From Austropuccinia psidii (lineage: Eukaryota > Basidiomycota > Pucciniomycetes > Pucciniales > Sphaerophragmiaceae): DNA of 64,000 nucleotides. The position numbers and the translations under genes were made by a program. The stretch covers positions 74,441,285 through 74,505,284 of the forward strand of contig JALGQZ010000002.1 of assembly GCA_023105745.1 (NCBI GenBank), written 5' to 3'. The stretch's first letter is position 1. Every line of letters starts with the position of its first letter. Below the pieces are notes generated by a model. That model worked only from the letters and a program-made list of their open reading frames with translations, was not told the DNA's origin and searched no databases. Positions 34,759 to 46,215 of the stretch are shown in pieces.

Positions 34759-35257
34759 TAAAAAAGACAAATAAATATAAGTCTTTTTATAAGAAGTGTT
34801 ATTTTTGGCAAGATATGGCAATTTTCCACGTAGAAATTGCTTTTATATCTTTGAAAAATTGAAATAAATAAAGAAATGAATAAAAATGAATAAAAATAAC
34901 TTTTTTTTATTGGTTTTTAATATTTTTTAATATTTTTTTATATATATTTTTATTTTTATTTTTAAAGAATAAAATAAAAAATGAATATGATTCTTATAAA
35001 ATTAAATTATAATAAAATTTATTTTTAATTTATAAAATATCTCTTTTAATCACTAGAGTCACTCAAAGAAAGTTTTTGCAAGTCTAAGGATGTGAAAAAC
35101 CACATGTAAGACAGTACAATTGCTTTCCAAATGCCTCAATAGCTTTTAAAATAAAAAAATATAAAATTATTATATAATTTTATGATTATAAATATAATTT
35201 ACTATTGGATAAACCCAAATAGAATCTTTTTTAAAGGTCTTTTAAGTAAATATCACG

Positions 35258-35271
35258 GCCAGGCCCCCAAA
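35258..35271 (-). promoter_or_regulatory. Primer-binding site of the complete Ty3 element
   Basis: The minus strand right after the 5' LTR reads TTTGGGGGCCTGGCC. A tRNA 3' end GGCCAGGCCCCCA would pair with TGGGGGCCTGGCC. The same sequence follows the family-3 LTR at 53,750, which supports a shared primer. Confidence 0.55.
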
Positions 35272-37299
35272 TGTAAGGTTTGACTATGAAACAATAAGTA
35301 AAAAATTACCAATTTATTACTTATTGTACTCTGAATGTCCTTATAATTGAAATAAATAAGATTAAAATAATAATAATAATAAAGAATTATTATTATTATG
35401 GCACAAAATTGTTATATTATTAAATAAATATAATAATATAATTAATATTATATAAAATTATAATATTGAAAATAATATATTAATATAAAATAATTAATAT
35501 ATTATAAAGCTCTTTATTATTGTTACCAACAAATAATAAAGGCGTAAAAAATTGTTTTTTATAAATAAAAAACAATTAATAACAATAATATTACCAATAT
35601 TAAAGTCATATATTAATATAAATACTATTTATATTAATTAAGAATTATTAAGAGTAATAATAAGAGAGAAATTATTATAATAAGATGAAATAACCTACTT
35701 TTAACACTTAAAATAATAATTTTGAGATATTTTACGCCAAAAGAATATAATACAACCTTTTCAAATTGTATTTACAATAAAAAATAAAGGAATTTTACTA
35801 AATTTCTTGATTTTATGTGGAAATGAGTTTATAGAGAGATTTATGACAAAAACAATTAAAGAATTGATTTAATCACACAAAAATAGTGATTAATATTAAG
35901 ATTGTCTTTGGTCTTTTGATAATATAAGAGTTTTATATATAAAGAATAAAGAAATTACCTTTTATTTAATTGATTTAATGTTTTTGATGCGTCTGAGGGG
36001 TAAATAGAGTAAAAAGAGCTCTATTTATAGTAAATACCTCCCTCCTAGAGTCCAACAGGCTTCTAGTAGACGTGTACTGATCATATCCACTGGAATTGAT
36101 CAATATTTTAAGGTTTGAGGGTGATTACATCATGATCAAACCATATTACATCATTATTACACCATTATTTAGAGTTATCACTATAACTCTAAGTTTGATG
36201 ACATCAGAGGCTTGGCAGAACCCCAAATTTCGTGGATTTTATTAGTTTTAATCATAAACTAATAGTATTCACGAATTTTATCACTCTTAAGACTGTTAAA
36301 CTTAAATTAAGGTTACAGTATGTGATCATAACTGCTCAAATTAAGCTCAAACTTTGATCCTCAATAACTTTTAAGATTTACACGCTACAGCAATTCAGAG
36401 AGTGAATTCTGATAGCCTGACATAACCTTATTATGCTTCCAATAGCTTTTCCTTACATCATCAAAACTCTAATTTTGATGATTTTTCTTGTAACTCATCT
36501 TTTCTGTCGAAATTCAACATTTTAAACTTCAAACCTTGATTTCAGGGGGTTATACCCTGAATTTAATAATAAAAATTACATCATTCTTCACGAATGAACT
36601 AGTAGAATCCAACTGTATACTTTTTTTTAAGTTTGGAGCACTTTCACAACAAAGTGGTCAACAGCTCTGTTGATTTTTATCAATATTTCATCATAGGTTT
36701 TAACCTTGTTTATAGTTTGTAAAATAAAGTTCATATCTGTGTTCTTACAGTAATTACGTGGTAACTTTATTTTTGGTTCATCATTCTACCATGTATATTT
36801 TAGGAGATATTAGCTATGATCCTTGAATATATGCATTGACCAAAAAAGTGCATATATTCAGGATAATTCTTTAAGTATTAACTTTGGGAATTATCTTATT
36901 AATTGTTTTATGTGTGGATTTTCATGGGGAATCCACTGAAGCAATTTATTTCACATGTTGCTTCATTAGTTCTTGAGATAAATAAGGTTTTATGGGTTTT
37001 ATAAGGTATTTTACCTTATAATTCCTTAAATATTGACTTTACAGATATGCCATAAAAGTGGTATATGTGTATTTTTCCATGGGGAATTCAATAGTATAAT
37101 TTATTTTACATGTTGATTCATTGGTTTTGAAGTTAAACCAATTTTTGTACCAATTTATGGTATTTTTTGTATATTTAAGTAATTATTTTCAAAGTATAAT
37201 TATTCTAAGTAACTTTAATATAATTATATTAGAGGTATAATTATTCTTAATCTTTTTTGTGACTTTATTGGGTATGTGGTCATATCTCAAAGGCTCACA
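35272..37299 (-). repeat. 5' LTR of the complete Ty3 element
   Basis: 2,028 bp, with the same ends as 26,587-28,616. Differences seen include fewer AAT units near 35,370 and single substitutions such as GTAAAA to ACAAAA in the first 150 bases. The outer edge at 37,299 is followed by the GTACC duplication. Confidence 0.95.
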
Positions 37300-37304
37300 G
37301 TACC

Positions 37305-38457
37305 ATTCACTATGGTAAATCCAAGAGTTTTCTATATTATTAGGCTTACCAAACTCATGAGCTAACAAATGATAGCTGGATATTACAATATCAGCTTCAG
37401 ACCATTTTTTCAGTCCAATCTCCTTTCTTTTCTTCCCATGATAGGTGACAATCTTTAGTTGGGATATGTCTGTATGTAATTTTAATTCATCTTCCCAATT
37501 CTTTATCAAACAAGGTAAGCATATTATGAGTGTGCAGTGTTTCTGTTTTTTATTAATAAAGTGAATGGATGGTGGAATATCTCTTTTGGAATCTTCAAGA
37601 GTCATACATATGAGTGATATGCACTGAATTGATTTCCCTAGTCCCATGTCATCCACAAGCAGACAGCCCAAGGGAGTATGGCTGAAGGTGTCTTCGAGGT
37701 TATTTACTTGCTTCTTTGTCATTTTATGTATCAAATTTATTCTTCTAGTTGAGGATGATGGTTTACTTCACCACAGAGAATTTGCCAATTTTCCATTTGG
37801 GGCTTCTCTATCTAGGAGAAATGCTAATCCTTGCTTTTGATGAGGCTTGAGTGAATATTTTAGGAATGGTATTATGGATTTGATTTGTGGAAGGTCATTC
37901 CCACTTGGAATCTTCAGGAGCTGTGAGTGCAGCTCAGGTGACAACAATGCGTTCTGAGAAGAGATAACAGGCTTGGGCTCCAGGTGTGAGATAAGTGAAC
38001 ATCCACAATGTTCCGAGCTGTTGTATGTGGCTGGTTGGTGAATTAATATTGAATTCTTCCTAATGAGGTCAAATATATCAATGCTTGCTGAGGAAAACAA
38101 AAAAATAAACATTACTATTGGAATAGTGATATTTTTCTTGTTGTAAAGGTTAAACTTGAGAAAGCTTTCAATGAATACTTTCTGGTTGGGGTTTTTCTCT
38201 AGATTGGTGTGCCACATGCCAGAAGGACCACAGGATATGAAGAAATTGGGGTCACCCAATAATGGTACGAGTGCAGAGGTGACATCCAGAGGAAGGCTAC
38301 CACAGGCTTCTCTTTGATGTCGTGTATACAAGAATAAATTTTGACTTGTATGACATAAGAAAATCCAATCATCCGGAGGAAAAGGTTTCTGAATGGGATT
38401 AGTGAGGCATACATGGGTTTTCAATATACCAAGGCAATATGGCTTGGAAGAATCCAT
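37305..38457 (-). pseudogene. SNF2-family ATPase, N-terminal half (5' exons)
   Basis: ATG at 38,457 (MDSSKPYCLGILKTHV). The N-terminal region has no family I can name. A probable intron with an unusual GTTTAA donor lies around 38,090-38,150. SNF2_N begins with YSLKPHQKQGLAFLLDRE (motif Q-like), then an in-frame TGA at 37,768-37,770 (TGG TGA AGT), then GCLLVDDMGLGKSIQCISL (Walker A, motif I), CTLIICLPCLIKNWEDEL (Ia) and WSEADIVISSYHLLAHEF (Ib). Nine residues later the Ty3 element interrupts just before the DEAH box. Frame is kept across the TGA, so a single C-to-T change (CGA to TGA) would explain it. Before the insertion this and 25,073-26,581 were one gene of roughly 900 codons, ending 38 bp from the left TIR. 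Confidence 0.88.
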
Positions 38458-38910
38458 ATTTCAAAAAAAGATTCAGTTTGATCTTGACAGGAATGAATGG
38501 TAAATGCAATGAATTGGAGAGCAAGAATATATACTAAAGTAATTTTGATACTAATCAGGCCGGCTTGTGGTTTGCAGTTACTATTTGTATTATAAATAGA
38601 AACATGCGACATTCAATAAAAAATTGTTTGAAAAAAAGAGCTCAATTTAGAGAGGCAAGGAAATTTATTCTTGGATATGTCAATATAATTGTATCAATCT
38701 CTGAATGAGAAAAATCTTTCTATTCGAAGTCCTGACTTTGAACAGAATACATGAAGCAAATTCCAAAGGATACTTAAGGACATATATTTCAAGAAAGTCA
38801 TCAAAGGAAAATATGTACTCAAGTTTGCATCAACCATCCCATTTCATGCATAAGTATCCTAGTCTAAGGTTGAAAAGCTACATCAAAAGAAATGGAAAAT
38901 TACAAGAAAT
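38458..38910 (-). other. Intergenic region between TET-like and SNF2 genes
   Basis: 453 bases, the presumed terminator of the oxygenase gene and promoter of the SNF2 gene (co-oriented). No conserved element was recognised. Confidence 0.5.
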
Positions 38911-40322
38911 TTATACCTTTGAAAGCTTCATTTTTTTCTGTTGATGTCTTTGCTTTTCATTTTGAATCCTTTCTTGACGTCCATATGTCTTCTCTTCTTG
39001 GGTTATTGGATCCATACATATAAGGCTTTTAGCTCTTGAATATAGCTTGGAGTTGATTTGGAAAGAACAGCCAAAGTGAGTTATGGTGGGAAGCTCATCA
39101 AAAATAGGAGGTGGCTTAGTGGTCTGGTGAAAAGTGGTCGAAGTTTTCCAGAGAAGCTCAATAATACCTTGTTTGCGAGAAAAATCCAAAAGTGTGGAGT
39201 ATTCAGGAAATGAGAGGCCATAGCCACAGGAGCGGATGGGAGATGGAATTGGTTTTATGGCTGATTTGTCAAAGAATGTGAGCAAACCATAAGTCCAAGT
39301 ATTCATGTCCTTTTCATCTCTATGAACACGATTATAAAAACCATTTGTTGTTATGATTACATTGGAGAAAGACCGTAACTTTTTGTGGAACATTGGATTC
39401 CATTCACCTTCATGCCATTCAGGTAGCTGGGCTTCTTGCATGATTTCATTATTCTCATGGGAAGCAGACATAGAAAGAAGCTTGATGCGGGAGGAAACAA
39501 AATTTTCAAACTAAGAAAGGATCATCCATTCTTCATTATCTGCATCTAATACTTCTGGATTCATTGTGGTCTTCCTGGCATAAACACCTAGTAAAAGGAG
39601 AATAAAATTAACAAAAAAACTTGAATATAATTTTCTAAAGACTCACCTAAGGATTTACCACTATCACTTCCACAGCAAAATCCAACTCCTTTCATATGAC
39701 CATCAATAAGATCACTATTGGATTTAATATGAGGACGATTTTGGGCTAATTTGTAAAGTGATATTATTAATTGATTTAATGAAGTAAAAGTTGGAGAAGG
39801 AATATGAAATGGATGCAAGTGATAAATGAAGAGGGGCTCATGATTTTTTGAATTGAAAACAATTGAAGGATTTTGTGTTTCATTTATGGAAGGTAATAAA
39901 AGCTTATTTATTCTATTTGGCTTGGGCTTAACTGGAACTGTACTGAATTCGCCTCTGCTTCTTGATGCATGGTCCAAAATTTGGGTGAGTAATTTTCGTG
40001 CAATTTGAAATCTTCTATGTGAATGATTAGATTTCTTATTTAGATATGAGTGATTTTTGGATAAGGGGGAATCATTCACAGCTGGTGAAATAGTCCTTCC
40101 CATGGAATGCTCCTCAGAATGCAAAAATGACTCATCCTTCCCGTTTGTGCTGTGTAAGCTTGAGTTTTGAAGGGTTTTTGGATGCATTGAGTCACTAATT
40201 GATGAAGAAAAATCTTTTACAACTGGTGAAATAGTCCTTCCCATGAAATGTTTTTCTTCATCATTAAGTGACTCCATACATTTTGGGAGCTCAATGAGTT
40301 GGTATGGTGACTGTTGATTCAT
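38911..40322 (-). pseudogene. TET/JBP-like 2OG-Fe(II) oxygenase
   Basis: TET/JBP enzymes oxidise 5-methylpyrimidines in DNA using Fe(II) and 2-oxoglutarate. Exon 1 starts with ATG at 40,322 (MNQQSPYQLIELPKC); its Ser-rich N-terminus holds a 6-residue repeat GRTISP twice, then LIDGHMKGVGFCCGSD. An intron (GTGAGT..TAG, 39,588-39,646) splices into VYARKTTM. Exon 2 carries NGFYNRVHRDEKD (HxD iron ligands), YGLLTFFD, GLSFPEYSTLLDF, GIIELLWK and TTFHQTT (distal His), then a basic tail. The fold order matches the Pucciniales TET-like family as I know it; the 2OG-binding Arg was not located with certainty. An in-frame TAG at 39,511-39,513 breaks exon 2. It sits upstream of, and co-oriented with, the SNF2 gene. 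A second family member is at 62,326-63,450. Confidence 0.75.
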
Positions 40323-40581
40323 GATCGGTGAAAAAGCAAGAAGCAACAGGTGAGGCTTTCCCCTAGAATGATTTTTATTAAAAAAAAAGTCAAATAAGTA
40401 AATAAAAATCATGGTTGCTTAAATTTTATTAAAAAAAAAGAATAAGGCTTTTTTTAAAAAATAATTGTTGTAATGAAATTGAAAAAAATTAGTAAATATA
40501 AATTTAAATTTTTTCTTTTAAAAAATTCAGAGTTTACAATTGAATTAACACAAAAACAACCAAAAAAATAAAAAAACATTG

Positions 40582-42422
40582 TGATTGCTGGGGCTGGCCC
40601 CAGTGATCAATTTAAATTAGAAAAAAAATTCAAAAATTGGAAATGTTTTTTAAAAAATAAAAAATAAATAAAGTAGAAATTAAAATTTTTAAAAAAAATA
40701 AAAACATTTTGATTGCTGGGGCTTTAAGGGGTCCAGCAGTCAATTTGAATTAAAACAAAAATAAAAATAAAAATAAAAATGTTTTTCAAAAAAATTGAAA
40801 AAACATCGTGATTGCTGGGGCCCCAGCAATCAATTTAAATTAAGAAAAAAGAAAATAAGATAATTGAAAATTCAATTTTTTTAAAAAAAAAATTAATTTT
40901 TCTTTTTTGAAACTTTGATAAAAGCTTTTTTTTTAAAAAAATCAAAAAAAATAAAATAAAATAATTAAAAATTAATTTTTTTAAAAATAAATAAATAAAA
41001 TAAAAGTAAAATTTTTTAAAAAAACATAAAAATTGTTTTTCTTTTAAATAATTTTTGATCAAAACAAATAAAATAAAAATGAAATTTTTAAAAAAAAATA
41101 AAAAAAGTTTTTTTTTTAAAACCTTTTCATCAATGGGGCTGTAAGAGCCCCAGCGATCACTTCCAATAAAAAAAAAAAAAAATTAAATTAATTAAAAATT
41201 AATTTATTTTTTAAAAAACTTTTGATCGCTGGGGCTGTAAGAGCCCCAGAAATCAAATTAAATTAAAAAAAAATAATAATAATTAAAAAAGAAAATTTTT
41301 TAAAAATCAATAAAAAAACTTTTTTTTTAAAAAAGTATTGATAAAAAAAAAATAAAAAAAAAATTAAAATAAATAAAATAATTAAAAATTATATTTTTTT
41401 TAAAAAAAAAGAAAAAAGTTTTTATTTTAAAAAACTTTTGATCACTGGGGCTGTTAGAGCCCCAGCAATCAATTTAAATAAAAAAAAATTTAAAAAAAAA
41501 CAAAATAATTAAAAATAATATTTTTTAAAAAAAAATCAAATAAGTATTTTTTTAAAAATCTTTTGATTGCTTGGGCTGTCAGAGCCCCAGCAATCAATTT
41601 CAATCAAAAAAAATAAAATAAAAATTGAATTTTTTTAAAAAAAAAAAGGTTTTTTTTTGAAAACCTTTTGATTGCTGGGGCTGTAAGAGCCCCAGCGGTC
41701 AATTTAAAAAAAAAAAAAAATAATAATAATTAAAAATAAATTTTTTTAAAAAAAACTAAAAACAGTTTTTTTTTAAAAATCTTTTGATTGCTGGGGCTGT
41801 TAGAGCCCCAGCGATCAATTTAAATAAAAAAAACCAAAACAAAATAAAAAAAAAATTGAAATAATTAAAATAATGAAAAATTATATTTTTTTTTTAAAAA
41901 AAAAAAGGTTTTTATTTGAAAACCTTTTGATCGCTGGGTCTGTAAGAGCCCCAGCGATCAATTTAAATAACAAAAAAATAAAAATAAAATAATAATAATT
42001 AAAAAGAAAAATTTTTCAAAAAAAATAAAAAAAGTTTTTTTTTAAAAATCTTTTGTTCGCTGGGGCTGTAAGAGCCCCAGCGATCAATTTCAATGAAAAA
42101 AATAATTAAAAAATTAAAAATTTTTTTAAAAAAAAAAGGTTTTTTTTTTGAAAACCTTTTGATCGCTGGGGCTGTGAGAGCCCCAGCTACCAATTTAAAT
42201 AAAAAAAAATAAAAAAAAATAAATAACAATTAAAAAATAAAATTTTTTAAAAAAAAATAAAAAAAGTTTTTTTTTAAAAAAGCCCCAGCGATCAATTTAA
42301 ATAAAAAAAACAAAATAAAAATTATAATAATTAAAAATTAAAAGTATTTAAAAAAAAATCCAAAAAGTTTTTTTTTAAAAGACTTTTGATCGCTGGGGCT
42401 GGAAGAGCCCCAGCGATCAATT
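40582..42422. repeat. Array of GC-rich hairpins in A/T tracts
   Basis: About 13 complete and one half unit, spaced roughly 95-215 bases (mostly 100-140). Each has a near-perfect stem GATCGCTGGGGCT / AGCCCCAGCGATC with a loop such as GTAAG, followed by CAATTTAAAT and long A and T runs that can pair too. Left units are more diverged (GATTGCTGGGGC); right units are near-identical. No coding capacity. It lies between the 5' end of the TET-like gene and the 3' end of gene X inside the giant element. Confidence 0.9.
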
Positions 42423-42689
42423 TAAATAAATAAAAATAAAAATAATTAAAAATCAAAAATTTTTAAAAAAAAAGAAAATGTTTTTTTTTGCAAAAAATTG
42501 TGATCATATTGTTAAATTGAATATTAAAAAAGAAACTCACTTGGGTATCTTTTAATTACAAGTGTTTGGTTATGAGTATTATTTTGTATCAAAGAAAATA
42601 ATATTTTGAATTAAAAAAAATAGGTTTCAGTGATGATATCCAAAGTGAAAAGGATGCAGGTGGATTGGGGATTTTGCTCCCAAAGTGTA
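42423..42689. other. AT-rich spacer
   Basis: 267 bases between the hairpin array and the SINE. Nothing recognised. Confidence 0.5.
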
Positions 42690-42930
42690 GGAGGAAGTCA
42701 ATGTGATGTGAATGACCTAATGGTTAGAGCATCTGCCTCTCAAAATGGTTGAGAGGTAGCATGTTCAATCCTGGGAGCTGGCCAGACTCACCCAGGGGCA
42801 CCTGGGTTGTGAATCTGGGTGGTTGGTGACAATAGCTTTGGCAAACCAAATCCAACTCATTCTTCCTTGGTGGAACAGGTAGGCTCTGTGGGTTCAAGCC
42901 CCGCAGAAGGTTCCTGGCATCACTTCTCTC
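42690..42930 (+). repeat. tRNA-derived SINE-like element
   Basis: It contains an A-box-like TGGTTAGAGCATCTGCC (about 42,721) and a B-box-like GTTCAATCC (about 42,762). The cloverleaf is not correct: the anticodon arm is an over-long CCTCTCAA/TTGAGAGG hairpin. A second B-box-like GGTTCAAGCCCCGC lies at about 42,892. Pol III promoter boxes with a broken tRNA fold are typical of SINE heads. The 3' boundary is unsure. Confidence 0.5.
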
Positions 42931-43179
42931 ATATGTTTCTCTTTTTACACTAAATTCCCATAAGCACAATTATTCTCCATTGTGATACTTGAGGCATCAA
43001 CTTGTTACCCATGACTTTTTTTGCACTCAGGTGACAAAAGCACACTGGACAATCTTATAAGCAGCTTGGCACAAAGCTGTTCAAAGTCATGACTCCGCAC
43101 AGTAAGCATATCCTGCACTCAATAGTGATAAATTACAGGTCACAGGTAATAATAGGTAATATGACACACACACACTCTA

Positions 43180-45389
43180 CTACACCTTTTGAATTTCTTT
43201 GTCAATACCAACCTTTTTAGGTAAGTTCATGATTAAATTAGACTCCAAAGGGTGTTTTTTTTGCCAAGCCTCACTAAAATCCAATGCTAAATATTCTGCA
43301 AGGCGGTATTTGCTGGGGCAAATTGGTGAAGATGAAGGATTCGAGAAAAAGCTTTCATGAAGGATTTCACATATATACTTGTTTGTGCGCTTCCAAATAT
43401 CTTCATCTGGCAAGGATTCTTTTCTCTTGAGCATTGATGTAATTTCCAGAAGCTGAAGGGTCCCTTTTGCTGAACTAATGCGGTAATCAGCTGAACACAC
43501 CAGAAGTCCACGTACACCCCCTGTAAGGAATGCTGCAATCAGATTGTAGCATGGCCTTCCAGCCTTCATCTGATCTTGAATGGTCACCAACTCTTGCAAA
43601 GGATCCACTCCTCTCTTGACAAATCGCTTTCCAATTTTCTGATTAGTTTTGGAATCAACCTTAGTATGTGCCCGAACCCAATTAAATGCAATCATCAGCT
43701 GGAGGATATTATCGACCAAGCCAGTCAAAGTTGGTGTTAAAATTCCCTTTGATGTGATGCTAGTACCTTCTTGACTTTCATTGCTTTGTGGAACAAGTTG
43801 AACCTTGTTGACACTCAAACAGGAGCCCAAATATTGCATAGCACTAATTTCCACAGACAAAGAATCACTGGAAGCTGAATCAGAAATATTGAATGTAACC
43901 GGAGGGTTCTGATCACTCATATAAAGTGCAATGGCTTCAAATAAAATGTTGGCAACTCGCTGCTTTTGATGTTGACTTGGTTGAACAAGATTGTGCACCA
44001 ATAGATACAGTGCATGGAGCCTCTTGGGTAAACCTGCCAGTATGGACATGTCGCTTTGAAATAATGACATATTCCAAATCGTCTCATAGATTAACGGCTC
44101 CTCAGATATTGGTGAAAACAGATCTAAGCCTATGAAAAAATGAGATTAGTGAGATACCAATGTATATATTTCTGAAATCCTATTTATCAGCTGCATGGAG
44201 CTCTTCAAGCCACTCTTTGATTCTAATGTCCCTACAACTCTTGTAGCGAATCCCACATTGGAGCATGGTCGGAAGTTCATCCTTTGGAACAAGTTATTTG
44301 CGCTTCATGAAGGTCATTTGAATGAGCGAATTAAATTTGATCCAATCTTCCCTTTTGAATACATGATATGACATTAGAATGTAATCAAATTTGTTTTCAT
44401 TTTCCAATATAATTTTCATGCACGAAGGACTTGGAGTTAGAGTTAGTGAACGAGTAGCTGAATCCATTGATGGGTCAGAATTCATTTGGGTCAATACAAT
44501 TTCATCCTCAGCCACTGTTCTTTGAGTTTCTGTACCAATATTTTCATTGGGAGCAGTAGTTGCTTCCTGAGTGTCCAAATTTGGACGTGGAACAATGTTT
44601 TCATGATGATTCGTTACACCTCCAAACTCAGGAATTTCAACAGGGTGATCATTTGTGATGTTTATTGGATTTCCATTATTACTTTCATTAGCAGAAGGAC
44701 AAAGAGCCCCTGATTCCCCCTTACTAACTTCAGGGGCCAATTGAAAAGTTTGGCGAATTTTCTTTTTTGCTTGATTCTTTGAAGTTTTGAACTTCCTTTT
44801 TGAAGAAATTTTTGTCATTGTACCAATTTTAACATGTGATTCGGGAGGTAGTGTATTGCCTGATTTGACCCCTAAAGTTATAATTCCAAGAAATTAGGGT
44901 GGAATGTGAAATATATGAGATAACAATTTTTTATACATACGATCAATATCATCAACCAGCAGTTCTCTAGCCTCGTGGAGCTTCTCTCATACATATTGAG
45001 GAATACGTGCATCTTTGGACATTCCTTCTAATCTTGGGGCTATTTGTGATGAATTGTTCAAGAACTGTTCCTTTGTAATCACTTCTATTTCAGCCCCAAA
45101 AAGCACCTCAGTAGATATTTCGGTGGAATAAGCCCAATGAGCATGGGGTGCCTCTATGTTGCTTTCGTGCATTATTTCTGATTAATGGAGATACTGATAA
45201 GACTGATTTGTTCAGAAGTAAATTCCATTCAAAAAACATACCTTCTGGCAATTCTGGAGGTGTATTTGGGATGGCTGTACTAATTGCAATGATACTTTCA
45301 CTTGATGAGCACTCCATATCAGAAGATTCGGGAGAATTGAATTTCTTTTGAGGACCCATATCAGAGGTGTTAGTAGTATTGGTGTCCAT
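43180..45389 (-). pseudogene. Gene X: unrecognised cargo protein of the giant element
   Basis: Four exons are inferred: 45,389-45,242, 45,177-44,941, 44,871 to about 44,209, and 44,129-43,180, with GTATGT donors for introns 1 and 2 and TAG or CAG acceptors. About 660 codons. Exon 1 is acidic and Ser-rich (MDTNTTNTSDMG). Exon 2 has FGAEIEVITKEQF. Exon 3 is basic (KRKFKTSKNQAKKKIRQTF), then disordered, then KEWLEELHA. Exon 4 is mostly helical, with GLPKRLHALYLLVHNLV and YRISSAKGTLQLLEITSML. In-frame TGA at 44,987-44,989 and TAA at 44,294-44,296 fit CGA-to-TGA and CAA-to-TAA changes. Intron 3 seems to have lost its donor (CTGATA where the paralogue has GTGAGT). I do not recognise the family. A paralogue lies at 57,596-59,672. 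Its place between the TET-like gene and the transposase suggests a role in the element, unknown. Confidence 0.7.
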
Positions 45390-46215
45390 AGAGACAAAAA
45401 CGACTAATTGTAGATAAATATTGTATATGTGCTTGGAAGGGAAGTATCTTTATGAAATTAGAAGAAAGGGTTGTAGTTAAAGGCTACAAATTAAAATGAG
45501 AATCCCTTTTATAAAATCAATGAGGAGACAAAGAGGGCCAGAATGTGGTTTTTGAATTTCTTGGTCTAGAAGCTTCTAATTCATATGAGAATACATACTT
45601 CAAAATAGTACCACACATAACAAGACCTGAGGGGAGGTTTGTATTTGCTCCCCTTACAGACTGAAAACTAATGAGAGCTGTGATTATACTGAAATTGTAC
45701 ACCTGTCACCGAATTCATCTTCCTGTTTGGAGTTGCCACATCAATCAAGAATCCATTTGAGAAATATATACAGCTATTTGAATACTCCAAAAATGTTCCA
45801 AGTGTATTTTGATGTGTTCAGAAATCTATCTTTGATTGTTCCCTGAAAGACTCAAACAAAAGCTCCCTTGGAATAGAACTTTATTCCACAATCCATTCTA
45901 GTATGATTCTATTTTGATATCCAGATGTTGGTTGATTCAATTGAAAAGACCAAATAAATCTTAATTCAAATCATGAATAATCACAATTTTCTCAAAAATT
46001 CTATTGCCAAATCATTCTCACTCTAACCACAAGTTGCCAATATTAGTGTGAAAGAATTGGAAAGGTGTTCCTCTTTTGCAAAATATATAAATTCCACCAT
46101 TATTACAAGACTGTTAAGCTATTCATATCAATCTATATTCCACCAAAAATCATTTTTAGACCTCTATTTCTTAAGCACATCAATTGTTTCAAATATTTTC
46201 GTCATCTACCCCTTT
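45390..46215. promoter_or_regulatory. Divergent intergenic region between gene X and the transposase
   Basis: About 830 bases separating the ATG of gene X (minus) and that of the transposase (plus). No gene is supported. It presumably carries both promoters, but no specific box was identified. Confidence 0.4.

Larger units (their letters stand above)
26587..37299 (-). mobile_element. Complete Ty3-type LTR retrotransposon (family 2), 10.7 kb
   Basis: LTRs of 2,030 and 2,028 bp flank PBS, gag and pol. GTACC stands at both outer edges (26,582-26,586 and 37,300-37,304), a perfect 5-bp duplication. The LTRs look nearly identical, with scattered substitutions and a different AAT-repeat count, which suggests a recent insertion. 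It interrupts the SNF2 gene immediately before its DEAH motif, in the same orientation. gag carries one frame change and one stop; pol is fully open. Confidence 0.95.

Noticed and set aside
40835..41062. Lys/Phe-rich minus frames at 40.8-42.2 kb
   Set aside because: Poly-A/poly-T translation from the hairpin array.
40582..42422. CRISPR-like array
   Set aside because: Units are palindromic with no unique spacers of constant length, and the organism is a fungus; it is a hairpin satellite.
42712..42781. Functional tRNA gene
   Set aside because: A and B boxes exist but acceptor and T stems do not pair and the anticodon arm is too long; SINE-like instead.
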